Below are positions 9,361-19,955 of a stretch of DNA of 41,520 nt, in pieces. Position 1 is the first letter of the stretch. Each line of letters starts with the position of its first letter. The DNA lies in the NCBI GenBank assembly GCA_021775615.1, contig JAJFHL010000025.1, positions 1 to 41,520 on the forward strand, in the 5' to 3' direction. The notes under the pieces are model-generated. The model did not search any database. It worked only from the letters and a program-made list of their open reading frames with translations, and was not told the origin of the DNA. The position numbers and the translations under genes were made by a program. This stretch comes from Hyphomicrobiales bacterium. Lineage in GTDB: Bacteria > Pseudomonadota > Alphaproteobacteria > Rhizobiales > JAJFHB01.

Positions 9361-9827
9361 CACGCACGGACGCTCGAGCCTCGAGGTTCGCGGTTTCGCA
9401 GTGCCGCGATCCGGCGCTGTTGAGCGCCCTCCATGCGCGCTGCTTCGAGACGCGCTGGTCGATCGACGCGTTCGCCGACATGCTGGAGGCGGCAACGGTG
9501 TTCGCCGCGCTGAACGAGACAACGGAAAGCCTTGGCTACATCGTGCTGCGCACGGCCGCGGACGAGGCTGAGATCATAAGCCTCGGCGTTGTGCCCGCGG
9601 CGCGCCGGAGCGGTGTCGCGACGGCCCTGCTCAAGTGCGGTGTCCGGCATGTCGGAGCGGGTGGCGCCACGTCGTTGTTCCTGGAGGTCGCCGAGGACAA
9701 CATCGCAGCGCGCGCTTTTTACGAAAGCCGCCAATTTGCCCGGATCGGCCGCAGAGACGCCTACTATTCCAGACTGGGAGCGGTCGCGGTCGACGCAATT
9801 GTCATGCGGCGTGCGATCGGCGTTTGA
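9357..9827 (+). CDS. rimI: Ribosomal protein bS18-alanine N-acetyltransferase-like GNAT
   Basis: GNAT with SLGVVPAARRSGVATALL and LEVAEDNIAARAFYESRQFARIGRRDAYY; 4-bp overlap with tsaB. Confidence 0.88.
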   Translation: MTRTDARASRFAVSQCRDPALLSALHARCFETRWSIDAFADMLEAATVFAALNETTESLGYIVLRTAADEAEIISLGVVPAARRSGVATALLKCGVRHVGAGGATSLFLEVAEDNIAARAFYESRQFARIGRRDAYYSRLGAVAVDAIVMRRAIGV

Positions 9828-9904
9828 ACCGCCTTTGAACGTTGCGCGGTGCAGGGCCGGGCTCTATAAACGAGGCGAGTCGGGACGCTCCCAAAGGATC
9901 AGGA

Positions 9905-10324
9905 ATGCCGGACAGGCTGGAAAATCTTTGTGTCGAGAAGGGCATGCGCATGACCGAACAACGGCGCATTATTGCGCGTGTTCTGTCTGACGCCGAGGAC
10001 CATCCCGATGTCGAGGAAGTCTATCGCAGGGCGTCCGCAATCGACGACAAAATCTCCATCGCCACGGTATACCGGACGGTGCGGCTGTTCGAAGACGCGG
10101 GGATCTTGGAAAAACATGACTTCCGCGACGGCCGGGCGCGGTACGAACAGGCCAGCGAAGATCATCACGACCACCTGATCGATCTGCAGACCGGAGCGGT
10201 GATCGAGTTTCGCAACGAAGACATCGAGAAACTGCAGGAAGCTGTCGCTCGCGAGCTGGGGTATCGCCTGGTCGACCACCGGCTCGAGCTTTACGGCACC
10301 CCGCTGAAGAAAGACGACAGGTAG
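9905..10324 (+). CDS. fur: Fur-family transcriptional regulator (Fur/Mur type)
   Basis: MPDRLENLCVEKGMRMTEQRRIIARVLSDAEDHPDVEEVYRRASAIDDKISIATVYRTVRLFEDAGILEKHDF...HHDHLIDLQTGAVIEF. Confidence 0.9.
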   Translation: MPDRLENLCVEKGMRMTEQRRIIARVLSDAEDHPDVEEVYRRASAIDDKISIATVYRTVRLFEDAGILEKHDFRDGRARYEQASEDHHDHLIDLQTGAVIEFRNEDIEKLQEAVARELGYRLVDHRLELYGTPLKKDDR

Positions 10325-10327
10325 GGC

Positions 10328-11155
10328 GTGCAAAAGATGGGCCGCCTGAGGGCCACCTGGATTCTGACCGTCTTTTTCATGTTCACCCCTCCGCTGATGG
10401 TGTTTCAGTGGATGCTCCTGCGGGTCGCGCCGCGGATGGCGGTGACGTTTCCGAACGTCTATCACCGAAATCTCTGCCGCCTGCTGCAGGCACGCATCGA
10501 GGTGCGCGGCGCATCGGTCGAGGGGCAGCCCTGCCTGATTGCGGCAAACCACTGCTCATGGCTCGACATTGTGGTTCTGAGTGCGGTCAGGCCACTGTCT
10601 TTCATTGCCAAGCGCGAGGTCGGCACCTGGCCGATGTTCGGGTCCCTGGCGAGGCTGCAGCGCACCATCTTCGTCGATCGCGACCGACGCTCGGCAACCG
10701 CACGATTCAAGACCCAGATCCAGGAACGACTGAGGGCCGGAGACACACTGGTGCTGTTTCCCGAAGGTACCAGTACTGACGGCAACCGGGTTCTGGCGTT
10801 CAAGAGCGCATTGATGGGGGCCGCCGACCTGACCTACCCCGACGCCACAACGGGATACGAAGCCCACGTGGCAGTGCAGCCGGTGACGGTGGCCTATACG
10901 CGGGTGAACGGGCTGCCGCTCGGCCGCCACCAGCGCCCGCTGTTCACATGGTACGGCGATATGGACCTGGCGCCACATCTGTGGGAGGCGCTCAAGCAGG
11001 GCCCTATCGACGTGGTGGTCGAGTTTCACCCGCCCCTGACCATCGCCAACGCGGGAAACCGCAAGGCGCTGGCGGCGCACTGCGAAACCGCCGTCAGGGA
11101 TGGCCTGATAACGGCCCTGACCGGGCGAACGCCTCGAGACGCCGCCAATTCTTGA
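10328..11155 (+). CDS. plsC: 1-acyl-sn-glycerol-3-phosphate acyltransferase
   Basis: NHCSWLDI (NHxxxxD) and FPEGTSTDGNRVLAFKSAL; GTG start, 3-bp gap after fur. Confidence 0.88.
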   Translation: MQKMGRLRATWILTVFFMFTPPLMVFQWMLLRVAPRMAVTFPNVYHRNLCRLLQARIEVRGASVEGQPCLIAANHCSWLDIVVLSAVRPLSFIAKREVGTWPMFGSLARLQRTIFVDRDRRSATARFKTQIQERLRAGDTLVLFPEGTSTDGNRVLAFKSALMGAADLTYPDATTGYEAHVAVQPVTVAYTRVNGLPLGRHQRPLFTWYGDMDLAPHLWEALKQGPIDVVVEFHPPLTIANAGNRKALAAHCETAVRDGLITALTGRTPRDAANS

Positions 11156-11261
11156 TAGCGGTTGCCATTGCCATTCGCTAAAAGGACCTATATTCAGGCG
11201 CGCCGCATCGTGATGGTGTGGACGGCGTAACCCGGGCAGAAAGCACCGCAAGTTTCGAGCA

Positions 11262-12665
11262 ATGGCTGAACCAGGCAAGACACTGTTCATCAAGACCTAC
11301 GGTTGTCAGATGAATGTCTACGATTCCGAGCGCATGATCGATGCGCTGGAGCCGATGGGCTATGCGCAGGTGGACAGCCCCGAAACCGCCGACGTTGTCA
11401 TATTGAACACCTGCCATATCCGCGAGAAGGCGGCGGAAAAGGTCTATTCGGAGCTTGGCCGCATCAAGCAGATGAAAGCCGATCGGGCGCGCAGCGGGCG
11501 GCCCATGGTGGTCGGCGTTGCGGGCTGCGTTGCGCAGGCCGAAGGCGAGGAAATGCTTCGCCGCGCTCCGGTGCTGGATCTGGTGTTCGGACCGCAGACC
11601 TATCACCGCCTGCCGCAGATGATGGCCCGGGTGGACGCTGGAGAGCGTGGCCTTGTGGCGACGGACTTTCCAGCCGAAGACAAGTTTACCGAGCTCGCCG
11701 ATCCGTCGAAACCGAGACTGCTTGCGCGCGGATCAACCGCCTTCGTGACCGTGCAGGAAGGCTGCGACAAGTTCTGCACCTTTTGTGTGGTGCCGTACAC
11801 GCGCGGTGCGGAATTTTCGCGCCCCGCTGAACGGGTCGAGCGCGAGGTGCGCGACCTGGCGGCGGCAGGTGTTCGCGAGATCACGCTGCTCGGACAGAAT
11901 GTGAACGCTTATCACGGTAAGGGTCCTGACGGCGCTGAGTGGACGCTTGGCCGCCTGATCGAACGGCTTGCGGGGATCGACGGCATTGCCCGGCTGCGCT
12001 ACACGACAAGCCACCCGCGCGACATGGACGAGACCCTGCTTGCGGCGCACCGTGATGTTCCCGAACTGATGCCGTATCTGCATCTGCCGGTGCAATCGGG
12101 CTCCGACCGGATCCTTGGCGCCATGAACCGGGGCCACGGCGCCGACGACTATCTGCGGGCCGTCGATGCAATCAGGTCGACCCGGCCCGACATTGCCCTG
12201 TCGTCGGACTTTATCGTCGGCTTTCCCGGTGAAAGCGATGCCGATTTCGAGGCCACCATGGAGCTGGTGCACACGGTCGGGTATGCGCAGGCCTATTCGT
12301 TCAAATACAGCGCCCGACCCGGAACGCCTGCCGCAGATCACGCGGATCAGGTCGCCGAAGACGTCAAATCGGCACGCCTTGCTGAACTGCAATCGCTGCT
12401 GAAGGAGCAGCAGAGCCAGTTCAATGCCGCGTGCCTCGGACGGCGCATGGACGTGCTGCTCGACCGGCCGGGGCGAAAGCCCGGGCAGCTCGTCGGGCGC
12501 TCGCCCTATCTCCAGGCGGTGCACGTTAACGCACCGGATGCATGCATCGGCGAATTTGCCGATGTTGAAATCACCGATGTCGGCCCCAATTCCATGACTG
12601 GCCGGATTCAAGCACGCAAGGAACCGGGCACAGCCGCACATCGAGACAAGGAACTGGCACTTTGA
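11262..12665 (+). CDS. miaB: tRNA-2-methylthio-N6-dimethylallyladenosine synthase
   Basis: [35 protein letters not shown] radical SAM motif, C-terminal TRAM domain. Confidence 0.97.
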   Translation: MAEPGKTLFIKTYGCQMNVYDSERMIDALEPMGYAQVDSPETADVVILNTCHIREKAAEKVYSELGRIKQMKADRARSGRPMVVGVAGCVAQAEGEEMLRRAPVLDLVFGPQTYHRLPQMMARVDAGERGLVATDFPAEDKFTELADPSKPRLLARGSTAFVTVQEGCDKFCTFCVVPYTRGAEFSRPAERVEREVRDLAAAGVREITLLGQNVNAYHGKGPDGAEWTLGRLIERLAGIDGIARLRYTTSHPRDMDETLLAAHRDVPELMPYLHLPVQSGSDRILGAMNRGHGADDYLRAVDAIRSTRPDIALSSDFIVGFPGESDADFEATMELVHTVGYAQAYSFKYSARPGTPAADHADQVAEDVKSARLAELQSLLKEQQSQFNAACLGRRMDVLLDRPGRKPGQLVGRSPYLQAVHVNAPDACIGEFADVEITDVGPNSMTGRIQARKEPGTAAHRDKELAL

Positions 12666-13687
12666 CGACGCGGGCACAATCTCCGGACAACGCTGACGGG
12701 TCGGCGGACGCGCAGGACACGGTGACACTGAGCTACGAAGACAACAGGCTGTTGCCATCGCTGTTCGGCGAGCACGATCAGCATCTGTCGATCATCGAGG
12801 ACCGGCTTGACGTGGAACTCACGCCGAGGGGCAATCACGTCCTGGCGAAGGGCGATGCGGATGCCTGTCATGGCGCCAAGCAGGTTCTCGACAGCCTCTA
12901 TGACAGGCTGGACCAGGGCCTCGACGTGGGACCCGGAGAGGTCGACGGCGCCATTCGCATGATGACCGCGCCGGAGACCCCGGCCAGTGGCGCCACACCA
13001 CCGGGACCGGTGCACCTCAAGACGCCGAGGCGCGAAATCAGCGCGCGCACGCCGACGCAGGGCATTTACATGTCGGCATTGCAGGAACGCGAACTGATCT
13101 TTGCGACCGGGCCGGCCGGCACCGGCAAGACCTATCTCGCCGTCGCCTACGCGGCAGCCGCCCTCAGCGCCGGCAGAGTCGACCGCATCATCCTGTCGCG
13201 CCCGGCGGTGGAAGCGGGCGAGCGGCTGGGCTTTCTCCCCGGCGACATGAAGGACAAGGTCGATCCCTATCTGCGGCCGCTCTACGACGCGCTCTATGAT
13301 GTGCTGCCGGCAAGCAAGGTCACTCGGGGCCTGGAGGACGGCACGATCGAGATTGCACCGCTTGCGTTCATGCGCGGCCGCACCCTGAGCCATGCCTTCA
13401 TCATTCTCGACGAAGCCCAGAATTCCACCGCAATGCAGATGAAGATGTTCCTGACCCGCTTCGGCGAAGGCAGCCAGATGGTGATCACGGGCGACCCGAG
13501 CCAGGTGGATCTGCCGACCGGCGCACGCTCGGGGCTGGCCGATGCCATGCATCTGCTGCACGATGTGGACGGCGTGTGCCAGATCGGGTTCACCCATGTC
13601 GACGTGGTCCGGCACGCGCTGGTGGCCCGCATCGTGCGCGCCTATGACAATGCCGAGGCGAAAAGAGCAACAGGCGATGGCGGCTGA
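12662..13687 (+). CDS. PhoH-like ATPase
   Basis: [66 protein letters not shown]; apparent TTG start overlapping the miaB stop. Confidence 0.93.
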   Translation: MTTRAQSPDNADGSADAQDTVTLSYEDNRLLPSLFGEHDQHLSIIEDRLDVELTPRGNHVLAKGDADACHGAKQVLDSLYDRLDQGLDVGPGEVDGAIRMMTAPETPASGATPPGPVHLKTPRREISARTPTQGIYMSALQERELIFATGPAGTGKTYLAVAYAAAALSAGRVDRIILSRPAVEAGERLGFLPGDMKDKVDPYLRPLYDALYDVLPASKVTRGLEDGTIEIAPLAFMRGRTLSHAFIILDEAQNSTAMQMKMFLTRFGEGSQMVITGDPSQVDLPTGARSGLADAMHLLHDVDGVCQIGFTHVDVVRHALVARIVRAYDNAEAKRATGDGG

Positions 13688-14225
13688 CCCTGGCCCGGCG
13701 GGCGCGCATCAGAGCGCCGGCGCGGCGCGCGACCTTGAGATCGAGATTGCGGTTCTCGATGACCGCTGGGACAACGTGCGACAGCTGCGCGGCATTGCCG
13801 AGCGCGCCGCGGCCTGCGCCGTCGAGCAGAGCAACGCCGATACCGGTCGGGCCGAACTGAGCCTTGTGTTCAGCAATGATCAGCGGATCAGAGTGCTCAA
13901 CGAGGACTACCGCGGCAAGCCGTCGGCGACCAACGTTCTGTCATTTCCGGCGGAACTGCCGGCAAAGGCTCTGGCCGGCCAGGAGCGGCTGCTGGGGGAC
14001 GTTGTTTTCGCTTTCGAAACCATAACCGGCGAAGCGCGGGCGCAAGGCAAGACATTTGAAAACCATTTATGCCATCTTATCGTGCATGGTGTTTTGCACC
14101 TTTTGGGCTATGATCATGAAAGTGACTCATGCGCCCAGGAAATGGAAGCGCTCGAGACCACTGCCCTTGCGCTCATTGGTGTACCGAACCCATATGAGAA
14201 TGACAGCAGTGCGCGCGACAGTTGA
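13677..14225 (+). CDS. ybeY: Endoribonuclease YbeY
   Basis: DYRGKPSATNVLSFPAE and HLIVHGVLHLLGYDHESD zinc motif. Confidence 0.95.
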   Translation: MAADPGPAGAHQSAGAARDLEIEIAVLDDRWDNVRQLRGIAERAAACAVEQSNADTGRAELSLVFSNDQRIRVLNEDYRGKPSATNVLSFPAELPAKALAGQERLLGDVVFAFETITGEARAQGKTFENHLCHLIVHGVLHLLGYDHESDSCAQEMEALETTALALIGVPNPYENDSSARDS

Positions 14226-14278
14226 CTGCAACAGTGACGTGAACCCGCCGGTCCGATAAGTCCGGCGCCTAAGGTTAA

Positions 14279-15301
14279 ATGGTCGAAACCACATCCGACA
14301 GTCCGGGCTTAAGCCCGCAAAATTCCCGAAGCAACGGCTCCAAGACAAACGGATCGCTCTGGTCCCGCCTCAAGTCGATTTTCGGCACCAATGGCGATGC
14401 CTCGCTGCGTGAGAGCCTCGGCGACGTCATCGAACAGCATGAAGGCGGCGCCAAGGAGTTTTCGCCAAGCGAACGCTCCATGCTCATACGCCTTCTCAAC
14501 TTCGGCAATGTGCGCGTCGAGGACGTGATGGTGCCACGGGCCGATATTGTCTCCGTTGATGAAACCATCACCATCGTCGAGCTGCTCAAGACATTCGCGA
14601 CCGCCGGCCACTCGCGATTGCCGGTCTACAGGGAAACCCTCGACGATCCGACCGGGCTGGTTCACATCAAAGACCTGATGAACTGGATCGCCAGTCAGGG
14701 ATCGGCGAAAAAGCAGCGATCGGCGACCGCCAAACCCAAAACCGCCAAGCCGGCTGTGCGCGCCCGAGAAATTGATCTTGGGCGGGTTAATCTCGATCTG
14801 CCGCTGACGGACGCCAATGTTTCAAGGCCGGTGCTGTTCGTCCCGCCGTCGATGTCGGCGGGCGACCTCCTGGTCAAGATGCAGACCTCGCGGACCCATA
14901 TGGCGGTGGTGGTCGATGAATATGGCGGCACCGACGGCCTGGTCTCGATCGAGGATCTGGTCGAGGAAATCGTCGGCGAGATCGAGGACGAGCACGATGC
15001 TGAAGAAGGCCCGATGATCGAGCCGCAGGGCAACGATGTTTACATCGCCGATGCCCGGGCACCGGTCGAGGAGCTCGATGCCCTGCTCGACACGCAGCTC
15101 GTCGTCGATGAACGCGAGGAAGATGCCGACACGCTTGGCGGCCTGGTGTTCTCGATGGCCGGGCGGATCCCGGTGCGTGGGGAGCTGATCCGGCATGAGA
15201 GCGGCGTCGAGTTTGAAATCCTCGATGCCGACGCGCGGCGCATCCGCAAGCTCAAGGTCTACCTGAAACCCATAAGCCCCGCCGCCGACGCCACCGAGTG
15301 A
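14279..15301 (+). CDS. Hemolysin C/CorC-family protein (CBS pair + CorC_HlyC)
   Basis: VRVEDVMVPRADIVSVDETITIVELLKTFATAGHSRLPVY...HMAVVVDEYGGTDGLVSIEDLVEEIVGEIEDEHD. Confidence 0.93.
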   Translation: MVETTSDSPGLSPQNSRSNGSKTNGSLWSRLKSIFGTNGDASLRESLGDVIEQHEGGAKEFSPSERSMLIRLLNFGNVRVEDVMVPRADIVSVDETITIVELLKTFATAGHSRLPVYRETLDDPTGLVHIKDLMNWIASQGSAKKQRSATAKPKTAKPAVRAREIDLGRVNLDLPLTDANVSRPVLFVPPSMSAGDLLVKMQTSRTHMAVVVDEYGGTDGLVSIEDLVEEIVGEIEDEHDAEEGPMIEPQGNDVYIADARAPVEELDALLDTQLVVDEREEDADTLGGLVFSMAGRIPVRGELIRHESGVEFEILDADARRIRKLKVYLKPISPAADATE

Positions 15302-15390
15302 AGCGGCACAGCGCGGCATCCGCAAATTCCAGTCCAGCTAACGTGTCGCACGGTGTAGTATGCAGCTGATTCGCGCAATAACCGGGCGGA

Positions 15391-17064
15391 GTGTGCGTGC
15401 GCGCCATTGCACTTAAATTGATGGTCACATGGGGCTGGCGGCGGGCCGTGCTGTGCCTGTTGGCGGGCGCCCTTTCGGCCCTGGCGATGGAACCTTTTTC
15501 CCTGTTTCCGGTGCTGTTTATCACCATTCCCTTGCTGGTGTGGACGCTCGACGGTGTCCATGCGCAGGCAGAATCCCGCGGGCACGCCTTTCGCGCCGGC
15601 TTCTCGGTAGGATGGCTGTTCGGCTTCGGCTACTTTCTCGCCGGCGTCCATTGGGTAGGCTCGGCGTTCCTGGTCGACAGCGACAGCCATGCCTGGATGA
15701 TGCCGCCGGTGCTCCTGTTCTTCACCATGGCGCTTGCCCTGTTCTGGGGCGTGGGTTGCGGGCTGGCGGCGGCCATATGGACGCGTGGACTGGCACGGCT
15801 GCTGGTGCTTGCGGCGGCGCTTGCCGCTACCGAATGGCTGCGCGGCGTTGTGCTCACCGGGTTTCCGTGGAACACGCCGGGCCTCGCCGTCGCGGGTTCG
15901 GACCAACTGTCCCAGATTGCCGGTTACGTCGGCCTGTCAGGTCTCAACCTCATAGTCCTGCTTATCGCCGGCGCGCCCGCTCTGCTTGCCGACGAGCCAT
16001 CCCGAAAGGCCTTTGGTGGCTACGGCAATGCGCTGGCGGCAGGCGGATTGTTTGCGGCGCTCGCGGGCCTGTGGGGTGTGGGACACTACGTCCTCTCGAA
16101 CCCGGTTCCGGCGCACGAGGAAGCCACCAGGATCCGCATCGTCCAACCCAACATTCCGCAAAAGGAAAAATGGGTCCCCGAGAATCGCAGTCGGATTTTC
16201 GCCTCCTATCTCGAGTTCAGCGACGCCGCAACATCACCGGAAGTGACCGGCATCGACGACGTCGACGTCCTGATCTGGCCGGAGAGCGCACCACCGTTCC
16301 TGATCGAGCAGCATCCCGACGCGCTGGCCTCGATTGCCGCATTGCTGCCCGATGGCGCAATCCTTCTGACCGGTGCGCTTCGTGCAGAGCAGGCGAGCGC
16401 CGGGCAGTCAAACACGTCAGCGGAAAGGCGTGTCTACAACAGCGTGCTTGCGATCGACAGCTCGGGGTCGGTGATCGCGCATTATGACAAGGTCCATCTC
16501 GTTCCGTTTGGGGAATACCTGCCGCTGGAGAGCCGGCTGGGGCAGATCGGGATCCGGAAACTCGTCAAGCTGCCCGGCAGTTTCAGCGCCGGATTGGCGG
16601 CGCAAACGATTTCGATCACCGGTGTTCCCCCGTTCAGCGCGCTGATCTGCTATGAGATTATCTTCGCCCGTTCCGCGGTCGATCACGAAAACCGGCCCAA
16701 GTGGCTCCTGAACGTTACCAACGATGCCTGGTTCGGCGACAGTGCGGGGCCGCGCCAGCATCTGCAGCAGGCGCGATTCCGGGCCATCGAACAAGGTCTG
16801 CCCGTCGTCCGGTCGGCCAATACGGGCATTTCGGCGGCGATTGACGCCAGAGGCCGCATTCTTGCGCACAAGCCCATCGGGGTTGGCGGTGTGATCGATA
16901 TTGTGCTGCCTGGAGCCACGGAACCCACGTTTTACGCAGTGTACGGAGACTGGGCTCTCGTGCTCCTGATTGTGTGCTCTCTGGCAGCCAGCGCGCTACT
17001 GCGTACAGGGTCCGAAAAGCAGCGCAATCTTGCTGATCCGCACACGGATTTTACCGCCATATGA
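15391..17064 (+). CDS. lnt: Apolipoprotein N-acyltransferase
   Basis: WPESAPPFLIEQ, VPFGEYLPL, ICYEIIF, NVTNDAWFGDSAGPRQHLQQARFRAIE nitrilase-fold motifs. Start ambiguous: GTG 15391/15397 or ATG 15421. Confidence 0.95.
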   Translation: MCVRAIALKLMVTWGWRRAVLCLLAGALSALAMEPFSLFPVLFITIPLLVWTLDGVHAQAESRGHAFRAGFSVGWLFGFGYFLAGVHWVGSAFLVDSDSHAWMMPPVLLFFTMALALFWGVGCGLAAAIWTRGLARLLVLAAALAATEWLRGVVLTGFPWNTPGLAVAGSDQLSQIAGYVGLSGLNLIVLLIAGAPALLADEPSRKAFGGYGNALAAGGLFAALAGLWGVGHYVLSNPVPAHEEATRIRIVQPNIPQKEKWVPENRSRIFASYLEFSDAATSPEVTGIDDVDVLIWPESAPPFLIEQHPDALASIAALLPDGAILLTGALRAEQASAGQSNTSAERRVYNSVLAIDSSGSVIAHYDKVHLVPFGEYLPLESRLGQIGIRKLVKLPGSFSAGLAAQTISITGVPPFSALICYEIIFARSAVDHENRPKWLLNVTNDAWFGDSAGPRQHLQQARFRAIEQGLPVVRSANTGISAAIDARGRILAHKPIGVGGVIDIVLPGATEPTFYAVYGDWALVLLIVCSLAASALLRTGSEKQRNLADPHTDFTAI

Positions 17065-17067
17065 TCA

Positions 17068-17099
17068 TTTGCATACCTGCAAAATTGACAAGCTTGTCA
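17068..17099. promoter_or_regulatory. Two adjacent palindromes upstream of the XRE gene: TTTGCA-TACC-TGCAAA and TGACAAGCTTGTCA
   Basis: Both palindromes perfect on direct reading, 2 bp apart, in the 147-bp lnt/XRE gap. Confidence 0.5.
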
Positions 17100-17211
17100 G
17101 CTTGACCCGGGCGACAGACCTGTTAAAAGGGCGGAGACGATTGCCGCGTCTGCATGGGGGAGACGAGACGTGGAGCCGGCCGGGGGCGTTCCATATTTTC
17201 AAGGACGCTTT

Positions 17212-17631
17212 ATGGTCAAAAAAAATCCTAACCCGATTGATGTTCATGTCGGCAGTCGAGTGCGCATGCGGCGGATGTTGGTTGGGCTCAGCCAGGAGAA
17301 GCTGGGTGAGAGACTGGGGCTAACGTTTCAGCAAGTTCAAAAATATGAAAAGGGCAGCAATAGGGTCAGCGCCAGTCGGCTCTATCAGATGGCGCAGATC
17401 CTTGGCGTTCCTGTTCAGTTCTTTTTCGAAGAACTGCCTGAACAGGCGAAGGGCCAGTTTGGATCGACTGGGTTTTCAGAATCTTCGCAGGAGACCATGA
17501 TCATGGATTTCCTGTCGAGTTCTGAAGGGCTCCAGCTCAACAAGGCATTCTCCGAGATCTCCGATGCATCGATCCGCCGCAAGGTGGTCGATCTGGTTAA
17601 GGCAATCGCCGGACACGAAGCGGACGTCTAG
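17212..17631 (+). CDS. XRE-family HTH transcriptional regulator
   Basis: MVKKNPNPIDVHVGSRVRMRRMLVGLSQEKLGERLGLTFQQVQKYEKGSNRVSASRLYQMAQILGVPVQFFFEELP. Confidence 0.93.
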   Translation: MVKKNPNPIDVHVGSRVRMRRMLVGLSQEKLGERLGLTFQQVQKYEKGSNRVSASRLYQMAQILGVPVQFFFEELPEQAKGQFGSTGFSESSQETMIMDFLSSSEGLQLNKAFSEISDASIRRKVVDLVKAIAGHEADV

Positions 17632-17827
17632 GGAATTTCCCAGACATCGGGGGCCGTCGACCCGCGCGTTCGCTTGACACGCGACGTCGGCGAACCCCGC
17701 TGCTGGGGCCAGCGAAACTCGGCTTGACCGCATTGGGATTCCTTGCCAGAAAGGGCGCCATTTTTCAGCCCATGTCCGGCTTGCATACATTCTTGGACGG
17801 CCGCACAGCTTCAGGAGTTATCCTTCC

Positions 17828-18997
17828 GTGAGAACCGATCACTTTCTCTTCACCAGCGAGTCCGTCTCAGAGGGGCACCCGGACAAGGTTTGCGACCGCA
17901 TCTCGGATGCGATCGTCGACACCTACCTGGCCGCCGATCCGCTGTCGCGGGTTGCGGTTGAAACGCTGACCACCACCAATCAGATCGTGCTTGCCGGCGA
18001 GGTTCGCGGCCCTGAGCACATTACCGAGGATACACTGACCGAAGCGGCCAGACGTTGCGTGCGCGAGATCGGTTATGAGCAGGACGGCTTTCACTGGAAA
18101 AACGCGAAAGTCTGCGTGCTGGTTCACTCGCAGTCGGCGGATATTGCCATGGGCGTCGATGCGGCGGGCAACAAGGACGAAGGTGCCGGCGACCAGGGCA
18201 TCATGTTTGGCTATGCCTGCCGTGAAACCGAAGCCCTGATGCCCGCACCGATTCACCTTTCACACAAGATCCTGAGCGAAATGGCGGCGGCGCGCCACGC
18301 CGGCACGGAACCTGGACTGGGTCCCGATTCCAAGAGCCAGGTCACTTTGGAATACAAGGACGCCAAGCCGGTACGGGCGACGTCCGTGGTTGTTTCGACC
18401 CAGCATGCCGAGGGCCTCTCGCAGGACGATGTCCGCAAGATCGTACGGCCTTACGTGGAGAGCGTGCTGCCTGACGGCTGGATGTGCGACGAAGATGAGT
18501 TCTACGTCAATCCGACCGGCAAGTTCGTCATCGGCGGGCCCGATGGCGACGCTGGCCTGACCGGCCGCAAGATCATTGTCGACACCTATGGCGGCGCCGC
18601 GCCTCATGGCGGCGGTGCGTTTTCGGGCAAAGATCCCACCAAGGTCGACCGTTCGGCGGCCTATGCGGCGAGATATCTGGCGAAGAACGTCGTTGCGGCC
18701 GGGGTGGCGGAGCGCTGCACGATCCAGTTGTCCTATGCGATCGGCGTCTCAAAGCCCCTGTCGCTCTATGTCGACCTGGCCGGCACCGGAAAGGTTTCGG
18801 AGACCAGGCTCGAGGGCGCACTCAACGAAGTGATGGATCTCAGCCCGCGCGGCATACGCGAGCATCTCGGCCTCTCCCGGCCGATTTATGAGCGAACCTC
18901 GGCCTATGGACATTTCGGCCGCGAGCCGGAAGCCGATGGCGGCTTCTCGTGGGAGCGCACCGACATCGCCAAGGATATCGAGGCGGCGCTCAGCTGA
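17828..18997 (+). CDS. metK: S-adenosylmethionine synthetase
   Basis: [62 protein letters not shown] start. Confidence 0.98.
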   Translation: MRTDHFLFTSESVSEGHPDKVCDRISDAIVDTYLAADPLSRVAVETLTTTNQIVLAGEVRGPEHITEDTLTEAARRCVREIGYEQDGFHWKNAKVCVLVHSQSADIAMGVDAAGNKDEGAGDQGIMFGYACRETEALMPAPIHLSHKILSEMAAARHAGTEPGLGPDSKSQVTLEYKDAKPVRATSVVVSTQHAEGLSQDDVRKIVRPYVESVLPDGWMCDEDEFYVNPTGKFVIGGPDGDAGLTGRKIIVDTYGGAAPHGGGAFSGKDPTKVDRSAAYAARYLAKNVVAAGVAERCTIQLSYAIGVSKPLSLYVDLAGTGKVSETRLEGALNEVMDLSPRGIREHLGLSRPIYERTSAYGHFGREPEADGGFSWERTDIAKDIEAALS

Positions 18998-19044
18998 CCG
19001 GCGGCCATCCGCAGGTCGAACCTGCAGACATATGGGCGGACACC

Positions 19045-19755
19045 ATGGGCGAGCCGCACGACGCCGACCGCCGCCGTGTTCACGGTAGGCGCAAGGGGCA
19101 TCGATTGAGAGCCGGACAGGCGCGGCTTGTCAGCGAGCTGCTGCCCTCGCTGCGCGTTCCCGTGGGGAGCAACAATGCAAGCGAGGGGCCCGGTGATCCG
19201 GCAAAGCTGTTTGCGCCGCCTGTCGAGAAGGTCTGGCTGGAAATCGGTTTCGGCGGCGGCGAGCACCTGTTTGAACAGGCACGCGCCAATCCCACTTGCG
19301 GCTTCATCGGATGCGAGCCTTTCGTCAATGGCGTGGCCAAGCTCCTCAGCCTGGTGAGCGAAGCGGGTCTGCACAACGTGCGCATCCACGACGACGATGC
19401 CCGGCGTCTTCTGGAGGCGCTTCCCGACGGCTGTATCGACCGGGTATTCATCCTCTATCCCGATCCATGGCCCAAGACGCGCCACAACAAGCGGCGATTC
19501 ATTAATGGCGATAATCTCGATCAGCTGGCCCGCGTCATGGCGCCGAACGCCGAATTGCGCTTCGCCTCGGACATTGCCGAATACGTGCGCTGGACGCTGG
19601 GCCACATGCGGCGCCACGGGGCCTTCGCGTGGCAGGCGCTGGGTCCTCAGGACTGGCGGCGGCGGCCGGCCGACTGGCCCGCAACACGCTATGAAGCGAA
19701 AGCGCTTGAAGCGGGACGTGTTCCGGCTTATTTGTCGTTCCAACGGGTGCCGTAA
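19045..19755 (+). CDS. trmB: tRNA (guanine-N7-)-methyltransferase
   Basis: RRVHGRRKGHRLRAGQARLV, LEIGFGGGEHL, PDPWPKTRHNKRRFI. Confidence 0.95.
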   Translation: MGEPHDADRRRVHGRRKGHRLRAGQARLVSELLPSLRVPVGSNNASEGPGDPAKLFAPPVEKVWLEIGFGGGEHLFEQARANPTCGFIGCEPFVNGVAKLLSLVSEAGLHNVRIHDDDARRLLEALPDGCIDRVFILYPDPWPKTRHNKRRFINGDNLDQLARVMAPNAELRFASDIAEYVRWTLGHMRRHGAFAWQALGPQDWRRRPADWPATRYEAKALEAGRVPAYLSFQRVP

Positions 19756-19789
19756 GGGGTGTTTGGGCTTGCGAAGCAAGGCCAAATCG

Positions 19790-19890
19790 CTATGATGCGC
19801 GACTTATGAGAAACATTCTCGCATAATCCAAGGTCTCAGGGTCTTGGACGAACGGTGAGGGTGGGCCCTGCGGGGGCCCGCTTTTTTGTT
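19790..19890 (+). promoter_or_regulatory. Candidate rimP leader: upstream hairpins plus intrinsic terminator
   Basis: GAGAA-ACA-TTCTC hairpin, CCAAG/CTTGG hairpin, then a G+C stem and T-run, all before rimP. Confidence 0.5.
19861..19887 (+). terminator. Rho-independent terminator/attenuator upstream of rimP
   Basis: GTGGGCCC-TGCGG-GGGCCCGC followed by TTTTTT. Confidence 0.85.
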
Positions 19891-19955
19891 GCGGGGCAGC
19901 GGTTTTTGCCGGTTGCGGGGTCCTTTACGGCTGAGAGAGGCAACGGGAGCTCCAT

